64,000 bases of DNA from positions 1 through 64,000 of the forward strand of contig CAMAUL010000003.1 of NCBI GenBank assembly GCA_945861405.1, given 5' to 3'. Under the pieces are notes generated by a model that was given only the letters and a program-made list of their open reading frames with translations, ran no database searches and was not told the DNA's origin. Position numbers and translations under genes: made by a program. This stretch comes from Candidatus Methylobacter oryzae (lineage in GTDB: Bacteria > Pseudomonadota > Gammaproteobacteria > Methylococcales > Methylomonadaceae). Below are positions 49,601 through 58,899 of the stretch, one piece after another (the stretch's first letter is position 1; each line of letters starts with the position of its first letter).

Positions 49601-50041
49601 ATGACAGATTGGACTGTAGACCGGAAGGCACAACTTGCCTATTCCTACGAACGTTTCGCGCAAGCCAAAGTCTTTGTGTTTCGTAAGTGGTGCGAGCAGG
49701 CTGCCGAGCGGCATACGCTCCCTCCTGTCGATCTTTCGGGATCGTGCAAATATGGCAGCCTGTTCATGAACCAGGTCTTCGGCGGGTCGATCTGCGGCCA
49801 CTATGAACATCAATACAATATCATCGGCGGGCGAATCGTCGATCTCAGTCACGATGCCATAGATGTCGGCAGGATCAAAAATCCCTACCGACATGAACCC
49901 GACTTCTTCGCCATCCCGGAAAAGCAAGCCTCGCTGAATGGCTGCCTGCCGCGCGTCGAACGCTGGGCCGTCCAATTCCTTGAGGAAATCGAAGGTTCCG
50001 AAGCTCCATTTTCACATGGAAGCGCGGTAGGATGGGTATAG
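49601..50041 (+). CDS. Hypothetical protein with a Cys/His-like motif set
   Basis: 146 residues. The pattern GSCKYGSLFMNQVFGG, then GHYEHQYNIIGGRIVDL resembles YunG-like proteins, in which a Cys and a downstream His form a papain-like pair; this is a weak match. No clear ribosome binding site. The last few codons and the TAG stop fall in a GTAGGATGGGTA repeat, so the natural C-terminus may have been replaced. Confidence 0.55.
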   Translation: MTDWTVDRKAQLAYSYERFAQAKVFVFRKWCEQAAERHTLPPVDLSGSCKYGSLFMNQVFGGSICGHYEHQYNIIGGRIVDLSHDAIDVGRIKNPYRHEPDFFAIPEKQASLNGCLPRVERWAVQFLEEIEGSEAPFSHGSAVGWV

Positions 50042-50158
50042 CAACGCAAAACCTATCGCATAGGTGCTTGATTATGATGGGTTTCGGCTGCCGCCTCCCG
50101 GCAACTGCTCCATGCGTTGCTCTACCTCCTGCATCCATGCAAGTCGTACCCATCCTAC
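50027..50158. mobile_element. 132-bp GTAGGATGGGTA element containing the GGAGGTAGAGC repeat
   Basis: GTAGGATGGGTA (50027-50038) and TACCCATCCTAC (50147-50158) are perfect inverted ends. Inside, reversed, are the GCAACTGCTCC / GCGTTGCTCTACCTCC repeat shared with rep and others, and a GATGGGTTTCGGCTGCCG segment. Non-coding. Confidence 0.85.
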
Positions 50159-50161
50159 AAC

Positions 50162-50842
50162 CTAATGTATCACTCCATGATTAACGGTTTCCAGAACGTC
50201 GATAATTTCATTACACCCTACGACGCTTTTATCTTCATTGACAATATAGTCCGCCAAGGCTGTAATTGCTCGCCAATTTGATCTTTCATTAACGAAGCTG
50301 AATGCCGCTAAAAATAGCTCTGTGATTTTTTGTTTTCTAAGCTCTGAATTTGCAATAAAGCAGTCAAGATACTCGTTGACTGCCTCTAATTCGGAAGTAG
50401 CACCAAAGTAATACACGGCATTTAAATAGATGAGACGAGGGTTAATCAGCTCTCCGTCTCGTTCTGCAATATATTTTGCTTCTGCCAAAGATCCGACCAG
50501 CATGTTGATCATATCCGCTTCAAAAGCGCGCCGATAAGCAATGTTCTGCGCTGAGGAAAAACCGTTTGTTGCCTCTTCAATTGAGGAAGGCAGCGTATGA
50601 ATTAAGCGGCCACCGTCTATGTTTGCAATATATTTAGTCCCAGGCTTAGTTAAAAACGGGGATGATTGAAAGTCAGCATTCACCGGCGTTATAAAAATCT
50701 GAAAAAAAACCGGTGGCAGTCTTTTTCGTTTGTTGCCGAGATAAATAGCCGCTGCGTGCCCAGCTTCATGAATAGCAACTTTCCTGTATATTTCTTGATG
50801 AGCCAGTTTTAACGCTTTATTAAAAATGCGCTTATGATTCAT
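50162..50842 (-). CDS. HExxH metalloprotease-like protein (M41-like)
   Basis: 226 residues from ATG 50842, chosen because GCAGGA lies eight bases before it; a longer frame to 50902 has no such signal. AIHEAGHAAAIYLG (His25, Glu26, His29) is the zinc site of FtsH-type (M41) peptidases. FEADMINMLVGSLAEAKYIA resembles the downstream helix that gives the third ligand. There is no AAA domain or membrane helix, so it is a stand-alone peptidase-like protein. Confidence 0.7.
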   Translation of the reverse strand: MNHKRIFNKALKLAHQEIYRKVAIHEAGHAAAIYLGNKRKRLPPVFFQIFITPVNADFQSSPFLTKPGTKYIANIDGGRLIHTLPSSIEEATNGFSSAQNIAYRRAFEADMINMLVGSLAEAKYIAERDGELINPRLIYLNAVYYFGATSELEAVNEYLDCFIANSELRKQKITELFLAAFSFVNERSNWRAITALADYIVNEDKSVVGCNEIIDVLETVNHGVIH

Positions 50843-51439
50843 AATATTGATCCTGCAACATGATGTATTGAATTGTTTCGAGTTGAGCTTTTTATTGGCC
50901 ATTCATTGGCGACAGCTTCAAACGAGCGGATTCAATCTTAGAAGTGTTTTATTAATGGCCTCTTAAAAGCCCTGCCGGACAACAGCTTTATCGTTGCCCG
51001 ACCATCAAGGCTTCGCCGATTTATAACCCACTAATTGTTATTAGCGCATGTGCTTGGATTTATACAAAAATGGCCTTTTTCAGTATCCTGCTAAATCTCT
51101 CCACCTCACACCCGTACGGAAAAAGCCGGTCATGAACGACGATAAACGATCACACGAAGCCTCAAGTCTTAGAACGTTTTTCGACGAGCAATTAGCAAAA
51201 AACAGGTGTCAATGCGCAACTGGGAGCAAGCAATTTTGAGATGACTGGTGCTTTTGTACTCAGCTGCCGGACTAACCGACAAATAACTTTAAAAATCAGC
51301 CGATATGTGTATAACGCCACCAAACAGCCTGAATCCTGTCGCTATCTTTTGCTAAAAATAGAATATCTGGACAAAACTCGATAAATTGGGCAAAATTAGC
51401 CTCTAATAATGCTTTTTAACCCTAACTGATAACAGATTG
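50843..51439. other. Region between HExxH gene and aroQ
   Basis: No gene I can support; a 63-codon frame from 51048 lacks a ribosome binding site and family resemblance. It presumably contains divergent promoters for the reverse HExxH gene and the aroQ-accBC operon. No notable repeat. Confidence 0.4.
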
Positions 51440-51886
51440 ATGGCGACTATTACCGTTTTAAATGGGCCGAATTTAAACCTGTTGGGCATCCGCGAACCCG
51501 GTCTTTACGGCAATCAAACCCTCGCCGACATTAAGCAACATCTTGAACAAAAAGCTGCCGACCTCAATCATCAGCTTAACTTTCATCAAAGCAACGCAGA
51601 ACACGAGATTGTAGAATTGATACACGAGGCTTACCAAGCCCAGATTGATTTTATCATTATTAATCCAGCAGCCTTTACCCATACCAGCGTCGCTATTCGT
51701 GACGCACTGCTGGCAACAAAAATCCCATTCATAGAGGTTCATTTATCAAACGTCCATGCACGTGAACCTTTTAGAAAACATTCCTATTTCTCGGATATTG
51801 CCAAAGGCATTATCTGCGGACTAGGCGCAACAGGGTACGAATTGGCCTTACTGGCCGCTCATCAGATATTAGCCGAGAGACACTAA
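51440..51886 (+). CDS. aroQ: Type II 3-dehydroquinate dehydratase
   Basis: 148 residues from ATG 51440 (a TTG one codon earlier is ignored). [46 protein letters not shown] and [14 protein letters not shown] are the type II dehydroquinase core with active-site Tyr24-type loop. Third step of aromatic synthesis. First gene of the aroQ-accBC-prmA order common in gammaproteobacteria. Confidence 0.96.
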   Translation: MATITVLNGPNLNLLGIREPGLYGNQTLADIKQHLEQKAADLNHQLNFHQSNAEHEIVELIHEAYQAQIDFIIINPAAFTHTSVAIRDALLATKIPFIEVHLSNVHAREPFRKHSYFSDIAKGIICGLGATGYELALLAAHQILAERH

Positions 51887-51889
51887 ACC

Positions 51890-52330
51890 ATGGATATTAG
51901 AAAAATTAAAAAACTCATCGAGATTATCGAAGAGTCCGACATTGCCGAACTGGAAATCAAAGAAGGCGAAGAATCCATTCGCATCAGCCGTTATTCCGCC
52001 GCGCCTGCGCCTGCTGCTGTCGCCTATGCGCCCGCACCGGTTGCTGCAACGCCTGCCGTAGCCGCTCTGACAGCACCGGCCGAAGAAAAAATCATCGGGC
52101 ATGCCGTGAAATCGCCGATGGTCGGCACTTTTTACCGCTCCGCCTCACCGGGCACCAAGGTTTTCGCCGAAGTCGGCCAATCCGTCCAAGTCGGCGACAC
52201 CTTGTGCATCATTGAGGCGATGAAAATCCTTAACCAGATCGAGTCGGATAAAAGCGGCACCATCACTAAAATTCTGGTTGAAAACGCAGAACCTGTCGAA
52301 TATGGCCAACCATTATTCATCATTGAATAA
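51890..52330 (+). CDS. accB: Biotin carboxyl carrier protein AccB
   Basis: 146 residues (E. coli 156). An N-terminal helical part (about 1-40), a proline/alanine linker (about 42-68, [18 protein letters not shown]), and the biotinyl domain with [13 protein letters not shown] holding the biotinylated Lys in EAMK. Starts three bases after aroQ. Carrier for acetyl-CoA carboxylase. Confidence 0.97.
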   Translation: MDIRKIKKLIEIIEESDIAELEIKEGEESIRISRYSAAPAPAAVAYAPAPVAATPAVAALTAPAEEKIIGHAVKSPMVGTFYRSASPGTKVFAEVGQSVQVGDTLCIIEAMKILNQIESDKSGTITKILVENAEPVEYGQPLFIIE

Positions 52331-52349
52331 CATCAGGGACGGAAATCTC

Positions 52350-53693
52350 ATGTTCGATAAAATCGTTATCGCCAATCGCGGCGAAATAGCATTGCGCATT
52401 TTACGCGCCTGCCGGGAATTAGGCGTCAAGGTCGTTGCCGTGCATTCCGAAGCGGATCGGGATCTGAAACACGTGCGCCTGGCCGATGAATCGGTCTGCA
52501 TCGGCCCTGCGGCATCCGTTGACAGCTATTTGAATATTCCGGCCATTATCAGCGCCGCCGAAGTGACCGATGCGGAAGCCATTCATCCCGGCTACGGCTT
52601 TTTGTCTGAAAATGCCGATTTTTCCGAAAAGGTAAAACAAAGCGGCTTTGTTTTCATTGGCCCGAATGCGGAAACCATTCGCATGATGGGCGACAAGATT
52701 TCCGCTAAAAATGCGATGCTGGCCGCCGGAATTCCCTGCGTTCCCGGCAACAACGACCCGCTGTCGGACGACAGTAAAAAGAACATGAAGCTGGCCCATG
52801 AGATCGGCTATCCGGTTATCATCAAGGCCGCTGGCGGCGGCGGTGGACGGGGCATGCGCACGGTACATACCGAAGCGGCATTAATCAATGCGATAGCGAT
52901 GACCAAGGCCGAAGCGGGCACGGCTTTTGGCAACCCCACGGTGTACATGGAAAAATTTCTGGAAGATCCCCGGCACATCGAGTTTCAAGTCATGGCCGAT
53001 TCGCACGGCAACGCAATTCATTTAGGCGAACGCGACTGCTCAATGCAGCGCCGCCATCAAAAAGTGGTTGAAGAAGCCCCCGCGCCGGGCATCACCGAAT
53101 TACAACGCAAAACCATAGGCGAGCGCTGCGCCAAAGCCTGTGTCGACATCGGCTATCTGGGCGCAGGCACTTTCGAGTTCTTGTATGAAAAAGGCGAGTT
53201 CTATTTCATTGAAATGAACACCCGCGTACAGGTCGAGCATCCTGTCACCGAAATGGTGACCGGTTTTGACATCGTCAAGGAACAGCTGCGCATTGCGGCA
53301 GGCGAACGGCTATCCATGACCCAGGATCAGGTTAAAATCCAGGGCCATGCAATTGAGTGCCGGTTAAATGCCGAAGACCCCAGAACTTTCATGCCCTGCC
53401 CCGGCACCATAGACCAGTTCCATATGCCCGGTGGCCCCGGCATCCGTTGCGAAACCCATATCTACAACGGCTACAAAGTGCCGCCTTATTACGACTCGAT
53501 GATCGGCAAGCTGATTGCCCACGGCGAAGACCGCAAGAGCGCGATTGCCCGGATGAACACCGCGTTAAGCGAAATCATCATCGACGGCATTAAAACCAAT
53601 ATCCCTTTGCAGCACGACATCATGAATGACAGCGCCTTTGCAGCCGGTGGACAAAATATTCATTATCTGGAAAAGAAGCTGGGGATTTATTAG
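52350..53693 (+). CDS. accC: Biotin carboxylase AccC
   Basis: 447 residues (E. coli 449) from ATG 52350, reached after GGGACGGAAATCTC; the longer frame overlaps accB and is rejected. [32 protein letters not shown] (ATP grasp), and [20 protein letters not shown] are diagnostic. It carboxylates biotin on AccB in fatty acid synthesis. Confidence 0.98.
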   Translation: MFDKIVIANRGEIALRILRACRELGVKVVAVHSEADRDLKHVRLADESVCIGPAASVDSYLNIPAIISAAEVTDAEAIHPGYGFLSENADFSEKVKQSGFVFIGPNAETIRMMGDKISAKNAMLAAGIPCVPGNNDPLSDDSKKNMKLAHEIGYPVIIKAAGGGGGRGMRTVHTEAALINAIAMTKAEAGTAFGNPTVYMEKFLEDPRHIEFQVMADSHGNAIHLGERDCSMQRRHQKVVEEAPAPGITELQRKTIGERCAKACVDIGYLGAGTFEFLYEKGEFYFIEMNTRVQVEHPVTEMVTGFDIVKEQLRIAAGERLSMTQDQVKIQGHAIECRLNAEDPRTFMPCPGTIDQFHMPGGPGIRCETHIYNGYKVPPYYDSMIGKLIAHGEDRKSAIARMNTALSEIIIDGIKTNIPLQHDIMNDSAFAAGGQNIHYLEKKLGIY

Positions 53694-54114
53694 ATCTAAT
53701 CAGAACACGGATGCCAAAAGTAGGCGCTTCTAAGCGACGCGGATTAGGACGGATTTACACGGATTTTATTTTCTGTATTTCCCGCAATCTGCCTCGTTCA
53801 GTGATTACCGTTACATGCCCAAGGCGCACACAGCGTACCCTACAATGGTTTTGGGTATGCAAACTTTTTACTTAAGTTTGATGCGCATAAGGTAATACCA
53901 TGTCCGGCATGAAGCGTCCAAAGCCAGCTTTGGACTCCAGAAAACGCAAATATTGGAGTTCAAAGCTGGCTTTGAACATCATGATTCTAAACAGCATGAT
54001 TTATGGCGTTCGGAATCCAATGTCAACCGGGTGATTAGTTACAAACACAAAAAATAAAATCGGTGTAAATCCGTATCATCCTTGTTTCGCCTTTTCTTTT
54101 GTAAAATTTCTCAC
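53694..54114. repeat. Repeat-filled gap between accC and prmA
   Basis: It contains AACACGGATG..GACGGATTTACACGG fragments (about 53702-53770) of the 27490 type, a GCGTACCCTAC end near 53833, and a GCCAGCTTTGGACTCC / GGAGTTCAAAGCTGGC palindrome (about 53931-53975). The last 60 bases hold another ATCCG fragment. No gene. Confidence 0.65.
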
Positions 54115-54993
54115 ATGCCCTGGCACCAAATTTCCGTTATCACCACTGAAAACCTTGCACCCCGGCTTGCAGATTTTTTCGACAATCTTGGCGCGGTGTC
54201 AGTCACTTACATGGATGCAGAAGACGAGCCGGTGTACGAACCGGCTATCGGCGAGACCAAAATATGGACCAATACCGAAGTCATTGCACTGTATGAACTG
54301 GACGCAGAACCCGAACTGATCAAGACTCTGGTTTATGCCCGGTTTAAGGCCGAGCAATTGCACAACTGGCGGTATGAACATGTAGAAGATCAGGAGTGGG
54401 AACGCGCCTGGATGGAATATTACCAGCCGATGAAGTTTGCCGATAAACTCTGGGTTTGTCCGACCGACCAGGAACAGTACGAGTCCGGTACGGTCTGCCT
54501 TACTCTCGATCCGGGACTGGCTTTCGGCACCGGCACCCATCCGACCACTGCTTTATGCCTGGAATGGCTGGCCAGCCACGACCTGACCGGCAAAACCGTG
54601 ATTGATTACGGTTGCGGCTCCGGCATCCTGGCCGTTGCGGCTATTTTGTTAGGCGCTAAAGAAGCTCATGCAGTGGATATTGATCCGCAGGCAATAACCG
54701 CAACCCAGAGCAACGCGCTGAAAAACAAGGTGCAGGATAAAATCGCCTGTTACCTGCCCGAACAATTTGCCCCATTCCAGGCAGACATCGTGCTGGCAAA
54801 TATTCTGGCGAAACCCTTGATCGACATGGTTGAACAGATTTCGAGCCTAGTTGCGCCCGGCGGCCAGCTGGTTTTATCCGGCATCCTGCATGAACAGGCC
54901 GAGTCGGTGATGAATGCTTATCGGCCATTTATAACGTTCAACGCGCCGGTACAACAGGAAGACTGGATCAGGCTTGAAGGCATCAAGCGCTAA
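54115..54993 (+). CDS. prmA: Ribosomal protein L11 methyltransferase PrmA
   Basis: 292 residues from ATG 54115 (E. coli 293); upstream in-frame codons are not homologous. MPWHQISVITTE at the start, LDPGLAFGTGTHPTT, and the SAM loop VIDYGCGSGIL followed by ANILAKPLIDM identify it. It trimethylates L11. Follows accBC as in many gammaproteobacteria. Confidence 0.96.
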   Translation: MPWHQISVITTENLAPRLADFFDNLGAVSVTYMDAEDEPVYEPAIGETKIWTNTEVIALYELDAEPELIKTLVYARFKAEQLHNWRYEHVEDQEWERAWMEYYQPMKFADKLWVCPTDQEQYESGTVCLTLDPGLAFGTGTHPTTALCLEWLASHDLTGKTVIDYGCGSGILAVAAILLGAKEAHAVDIDPQAITATQSNALKNKVQDKIACYLPEQFAPFQADIVLANILAKPLIDMVEQISSLVAPGGQLVLSGILHEQAESVMNAYRPFITFNAPVQQEDWIRLEGIKR

Positions 54994-55480
54994 CCCATTT
55001 GATCGCAAGATCGTACCCGGCAGCGCTTTTTGGCGCTCGGGGTTGGCGATTGCTTCTCTGCTGTTGCTTGGGCAACTAGCGTACTTCGAAGGCTTGGCGT
55101 TCTGCCGGAACCCGACATTTCGGCCTAGCCTGGAAAAGCTCTGCGGGCAATTAAACTGCCAGCTGCCCGTCTACAAAAATCCTGCTGAGTTCGCAGTATT
55201 ACAAGGCGCATTATCCGCATTACCGGATCGCAGCCAGCAGTTCAGGGCGGTGATCCGCAATCGGGCGGCTTTTGCGCAACCTTACCCGAACTTGGAACTG
55301 ACCTTGCTCGACTATGCAGAAAACCCGTTCGCTAGGCGGATTTTTAAACCGCAAGACTACTTAGCTAAAACTCAGGCTACAACATCAGCCATGCGCCCTG
55401 ATGCGACTGCCGCTATCAGCCTGAACATCGCCGCACCAAAAACCAAGGTCGGCGGTTATACTTTTAAACTTATTGATTAA
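54974..55480 (+). CDS. DUF3426 membrane protein lacking the usual zinc ribbon
   Basis: 168 residues if read from TTG 54974, which overlaps the end of prmA; no ATG is available before the homologous part. One membrane helix (about 20-38, GLAIASLLLLGQLAYFEGL) precedes a DUF3426 domain with LEKLCGQLNCQLPV. Relatives after prmA normally begin with a CxxC zinc ribbon about 100 residues earlier. Here that part is absent, suggesting a deletion against prmA or an uncertain start. Confidence 0.7.
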   Translation: MKASSANPFDRKIVPGSAFWRSGLAIASLLLLGQLAYFEGLAFCRNPTFRPSLEKLCGQLNCQLPVYKNPAEFAVLQGALSALPDRSQQFRAVIRNRAAFAQPYPNLELTLLDYAENPFARRIFKPQDYLAKTQATTSAMRPDATAAISLNIAAPKTKVGGYTFKLID

Positions 55481-55481
55481 C

Positions 55482-56678
55482 ATGGCTCATCCTGAAATTT
55501 ATCTAAAAAAGAACGAAGACAAGCGTCTGCGCAAAGGCCATTTATGGGTGTTCAGCAACGAAGTCGATACCAAGCGTTCGCCGCTTGAGTCGTTCAAGGC
55601 TGGCGATCTGGTGCAGGTAAAAAGCGACGACGGCAAGGCGCTGGGCACCGCCTACATCAACCCCCAAGCACTGATCTGCGCGAGGCTTTTGTCCAGAAAA
55701 CCCAACCTGAAATGCGGCGTCAATTTCTTCAAAGAACGTCTGAGCACCGCGCTGGCATTGCGGGAAAAACTGTTCGACAAACCCTACTACCGACTGGTGT
55801 TTGGTGAAAGCGACGGCTTGCCCGGTCTGGTCATCGACCGTTTCGGCCCGGTATTGTCGGTGCAAATCACCACCGCCGGTATCGATCAGCGCAAAGAAGC
55901 GCTGTTTGCCGCGCTGACTGAATTGCTCAGTCCCGAAGCCATTATCCTGAAAAACGATAACAGCCAACGCCAGCAGGAAGGCTTAAGCCTGGAATCGGAG
56001 CTGGCCTACGGCAAGCTGCCAGAGCCGCTGATTATTGAAGAAAACGGCGCCCGATTTAAAATCGACATTCTCGAAGGACAAAAAACCGGCTGGTTTTACG
56101 ATCACCGTAGCAGCCGCGCCCAGCTGGCGGGCATTGCCAAAGGCCAGCGGGTACTGGATTTGTTTTCCTATACCGGGGCCTGGGGCATTCCTGCCGCTAT
56201 GGCCGGAGCCTTGGAAGTCACCTGTGTCGATGCCTCGGAAAGTGCTTTGGCATTGGCCGCAGAAAACGCGGCGCTCAATCAGGTACAGGATAAAATGCAC
56301 TTTGTACGTAGCGATGTGTTCGAGTTTTTGAAGCAGGCTCGTCTGGAAAACCAGCTCTATGATATTATCGTGCTGGATCCTCCTGCTTTGATTAAACGCA
56401 AAAAAGATTTCAAACAGGGTTATGAAGCCTATCGCCGTTTGAATCACTTGGCTTTGCAGGTATTGTCCAAGAACGGCATATTGGTCTCGGCGTCTTGCTC
56501 ACATCACCTGAGTCGTGAAAACCTGCATGAGATTTTGCGCTCGTCAGGACGACATATCGACCGTCATCTGGTATTTTTTGCCGCAGGCGGCCAGGGGCCG
56601 GATCATCCGATAGATCCGGCCGCTCCCGAGACCGAATATTTGAAAACTTTTTTTTGTTCCGTCGCTTCAAGCTTGTAA
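55482..56678 (+). CDS. rlmI: RlmI-like 23S rRNA (cytosine) methyltransferase
   Basis: 398 residues from ATG 55482 (E. coli RlmI 396). An N-terminal PUA-type domain (LRKGHLWVFSNEVD) and a catalytic domain with VLDLFSYTGAWG (SAM loop), VLDPPAL and SASCSHHLS, where the last Cys is catalytic. It makes m5C1962 in 23S rRNA in E. coli. Two bases after the DUF3426 stop. Confidence 0.92.
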   Translation: MAHPEIYLKKNEDKRLRKGHLWVFSNEVDTKRSPLESFKAGDLVQVKSDDGKALGTAYINPQALICARLLSRKPNLKCGVNFFKERLSTALALREKLFDKPYYRLVFGESDGLPGLVIDRFGPVLSVQITTAGIDQRKEALFAALTELLSPEAIILKNDNSQRQQEGLSLESELAYGKLPEPLIIEENGARFKIDILEGQKTGWFYDHRSSRAQLAGIAKGQRVLDLFSYTGAWGIPAAMAGALEVTCVDASESALALAAENAALNQVQDKMHFVRSDVFEFLKQARLENQLYDIIVLDPPALIKRKKDFKQGYEAYRRLNHLALQVLSKNGILVSASCSHHLSRENLHEILRSSGRHIDRHLVFFAAGGQGPDHPIDPAAPETEYLKTFFCSVASSL

Positions 56679-56694
56679 AATGCGAGGCATTATT

Positions 56695-56886
56695 ATGGTC
56701 GATGCTAAAGAAAATGAACCCTGCGTACTTTGCGGCCAACCGGTAGAAATCACCGGGTTTTCGCTGACCACCGGCGACGGTCTGCAACAGTTTTGTTGCG
56801 CCGGGTGTCTAAGCATTTATCAGTTACTGAATGAAAACAATACCAAACCGACTATAACCCCCCTAATTAATTCTAAAAAGAAATGA
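56695..56886 (+). CDS. Small Cys-rich metal-binding-like protein
   Basis: 63 residues from ATG 56695; GAGG at 56684-56687 lies seven bases ahead, so this start beats ATG 56680. CVLCGQPV, then FCCAGCLSIYQLL is the pattern of the metal-binding segment that precedes the CopA/CcoI-type P-ATPases. Here it stands alone. It may bind copper, a reasonable need in a methanotroph. Followed after 13 bases by an unknown membrane protein. Confidence 0.7.
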   Translation: MVDAKENEPCVLCGQPVEITGFSLTTGDGLQQFCCAGCLSIYQLLNENNTKPTITPLINSKKK

Positions 56887-56899
56887 GGATAAAAAAATA

Positions 56900-57433
56900 A
56901 TGAAAGCTTGTGAGTCCTGTTCCGGTTCCGGTCGCGTTGACATCGGCAAAAACCATCAAAAAGTCCCGGTATTGCAAAGAGCCATTGGCATGTTCCTGGT
57001 CTACATGCCCATAGCAACCCTTCCGTTTGTGTTTGCCAGCGCCTATATGACTTATTGGCACTTGCTGATGATTGGTGCCAAGAATCTTAAGAGCTATTCC
57101 GACTTCCTGCCTGACCGGGCCAGCCATCGTTATACCTTAAAGAATCAAATCACCATGGACGGCTCGTTCAAAGCCAGCACCTCCCAGTCGAAACTGTTCT
57201 GGATCCTGAACTGCACCTGGTACTGCCCTTACAGCGTCGCGCTGTTCGAATGGCATGCTTATATGGTCAAGATCGTTGAAAACTGGTGGTGCCCGTTCGG
57301 CCATGACAAAAAAGAAGGCTATAACAACGCCAAGATCGATAAATCTTTCTGGCATATTTATGCTGAAGATATTGCCAAACTGGAACCGGAAGACCGCGAC
57401 AATCCGATTTGGAACGAAGACGGCGACAAATAA
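56900..57433 (+). CDS. Unknown membrane protein with an N-terminal CxxC
   Basis: 177 residues. CESCSGSGRVD opens with a CxxCxGxG-like element as in DnaJ zinc repeats. One or two membrane helices (about 28-55, FLVYMPIATLPFVFASAYMTY) follow, then a Trp/Cys-rich tail (WILNCTWYCPYSVALFEWH, NWWCPFGHD). Not recognised. AATGAGGA precedes the start. Its neighbour is the Cys-rich metal-binding-like gene, so a redox or metal role is possible. Confidence 0.7.
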   Translation: MKACESCSGSGRVDIGKNHQKVPVLQRAIGMFLVYMPIATLPFVFASAYMTYWHLLMIGAKNLKSYSDFLPDRASHRYTLKNQITMDGSFKASTSQSKLFWILNCTWYCPYSVALFEWHAYMVKIVENWWCPFGHDKKEGYNNAKIDKSFWHIYAEDIAKLEPEDRDNPIWNEDGDK

Positions 57434-57451
57434 ACTCAGCCGTCAAAAGCG

Positions 57452-57544
57452 ATAGAACGCAGATGACGCAGATAGTTATGATATGCGCTGATAATTCAGA
57501 AAAATCTTATTAAATCATAATCATCTGCGTCATCTGCGTTCTAT
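57452..57544. repeat. ATAGAACGCAGATGACGCAG inverted repeat
   Basis: Two perfect 22-base inverted arms (57452-57473 and 57523-57544) around a 49-base centre, with the GCAGATGACGCAGAT core. Similar in plan to the elements at 27490 and 60525 but with a different sequence. Confidence 0.9.
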
Positions 57545-57578
57545 TATTTAACTATTTGAGTAGTTCACGCCTTCCCCC

Positions 57579-58562
57579 ATGCAAATCGGCCCTTACCAAC
57601 TTGAAAACAACCTGATTCTGGCACCCATGGCCGGTATCACTGATCGCCCGTTCAGGGAATTGTGCAAGCAATTCGGAGCAGGCTTGGCGGTGTCCGAAAT
57701 GGTGGCTTCCAATCCAGCGTTACGCCAGCATAAACGGACGCTGCTAAAGGCCGATCATAGCGGCGAGACCGGTATACGTTCCGTGCAAATTCTGGGCACC
57801 GACCCCCAACAAATGGCTGAGGCGGCAAAACTCAATGCCCGGCGGGGCGCCCAGATCATCGATATTAATATGGGCTGTCCGGCAAAAAAAGTGTGTTCGG
57901 TCGCCGCAGGCTCCGCGTTGATGAGGGACGAAGCTCTGGTAAAACGAATACTTGATGCAGTCGTTAATGCGGTCGACATTCCGGTCACCTTAAAAATCCG
58001 TACCGGCTGGGATATGCATAACCGCAATGCCCTTGAAATAGCCCAAATAGCCGAAAACTCAGGCATTGCCGCGTTGACTGTTCATGGACGAACCCGTGCC
58101 TGCAAATTTGCAGGTCAGGCCGAACATGAAACTGTTAAACAAGTGAAGCAATCGGTCAGTATTCCGGTTATCGCCAATGGCGATATTGATACCTCCGAAC
58201 AGGCTCAGTTTGTGCTGCATTTAACCGGTGCCGATGCAATTATGATCGGTCGGGGTGCTCAAGGAAATCCATGGTTATTTAGTCAAATAAATCACTTTAT
58301 CAAACACGGCAAACATCTTGAAAAACCAACAGTTACAGACATACACAGCACAATTATCACCCATTTGGACAAACTATATAGCTTCTACGGCAATGCAAGC
58401 GGTGTTAGAATAGCCCGAAAACACATAGCTTGGTATTTAAAGCATTTTGCGTCCGTAACTCAAGAGAGCAAAAGCAATATCAACTTGGCACAATGCCCAT
58501 CCCAACAAATTTCGCTGATTAATTCAGCATTTAATTTTTTAACCACCGACAGTGCTGCATAG
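57579..58562 (+). CDS. dusB: tRNA-dihydrouridine synthase DusB
   Basis: 327 residues (E. coli 321). LAPMAGITDRPFR, NMGCPAKKVC with the catalytic Cys, and LTVHGRTR / ANGDI mark the FMN-binding TIM barrel. It reduces uridines in the tRNA D-loop. Its TAG stop is one base before the fis ATG, the classical dusB-fis operon. Confidence 0.96.
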   Translation: MQIGPYQLENNLILAPMAGITDRPFRELCKQFGAGLAVSEMVASNPALRQHKRTLLKADHSGETGIRSVQILGTDPQQMAEAAKLNARRGAQIIDINMGCPAKKVCSVAAGSALMRDEALVKRILDAVVNAVDIPVTLKIRTGWDMHNRNALEIAQIAENSGIAALTVHGRTRACKFAGQAEHETVKQVKQSVSIPVIANGDIDTSEQAQFVLHLTGADAIMIGRGAQGNPWLFSQINHFIKHGKHLEKPTVTDIHSTIITHLDKLYSFYGNASGVRIARKHIAWYLKHFASVTQESKSNINLAQCPSQQISLINSAFNFLTTDSAA

Positions 58563-58563
58563 T

Positions 58564-58854
58564 ATGAACATCAACGCATCCCAAAAAAGTGCCGAAATAA
58601 TCAACATAGACAGTAAAAAAGCCGCAATTATTCCGTTGTGCGCTCATGTTAAACAAACGGTGGAGCAATATTTATTGCACCTGAACGGCCATGATCCGGT
58701 CGGTCTGCATGCGATGGTCATTGCCGAGGTCGAAAAACCTTTATTGCAAGCGACGCTGGAGCATTCCGGCCAGAACCAAACCAAAGCCGCCAAAGCGCTG
58801 GGCTTGAGTCGCAGCACCTTACGCAAAAAACTGGAGTTCTACGGCTTATCCTAA
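58564..58854 (+). CDS. fis: DNA-binding protein Fis
   Basis: 96 residues from ATG 58564 (E. coli 98). The C-terminal helix-turn-helix QTKAAKALGLSRSTLRKKL is the Fis motif; the N-terminal part is less conserved, as usual. A nucleoid protein bending DNA at rRNA and recombination sites. Coupled to dusB. Confidence 0.95.
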   Translation: MNINASQKSAEIINIDSKKAAIIPLCAHVKQTVEQYLLHLNGHDPVGLHAMVIAEVEKPLLQATLEHSGQNQTKAAKALGLSRSTLRKKLEFYGLS

Positions 58855-58899
58855 TCCCCACCCAAGTCCAGCTTTACCCCCTCCCATTTTGAGATCTGC

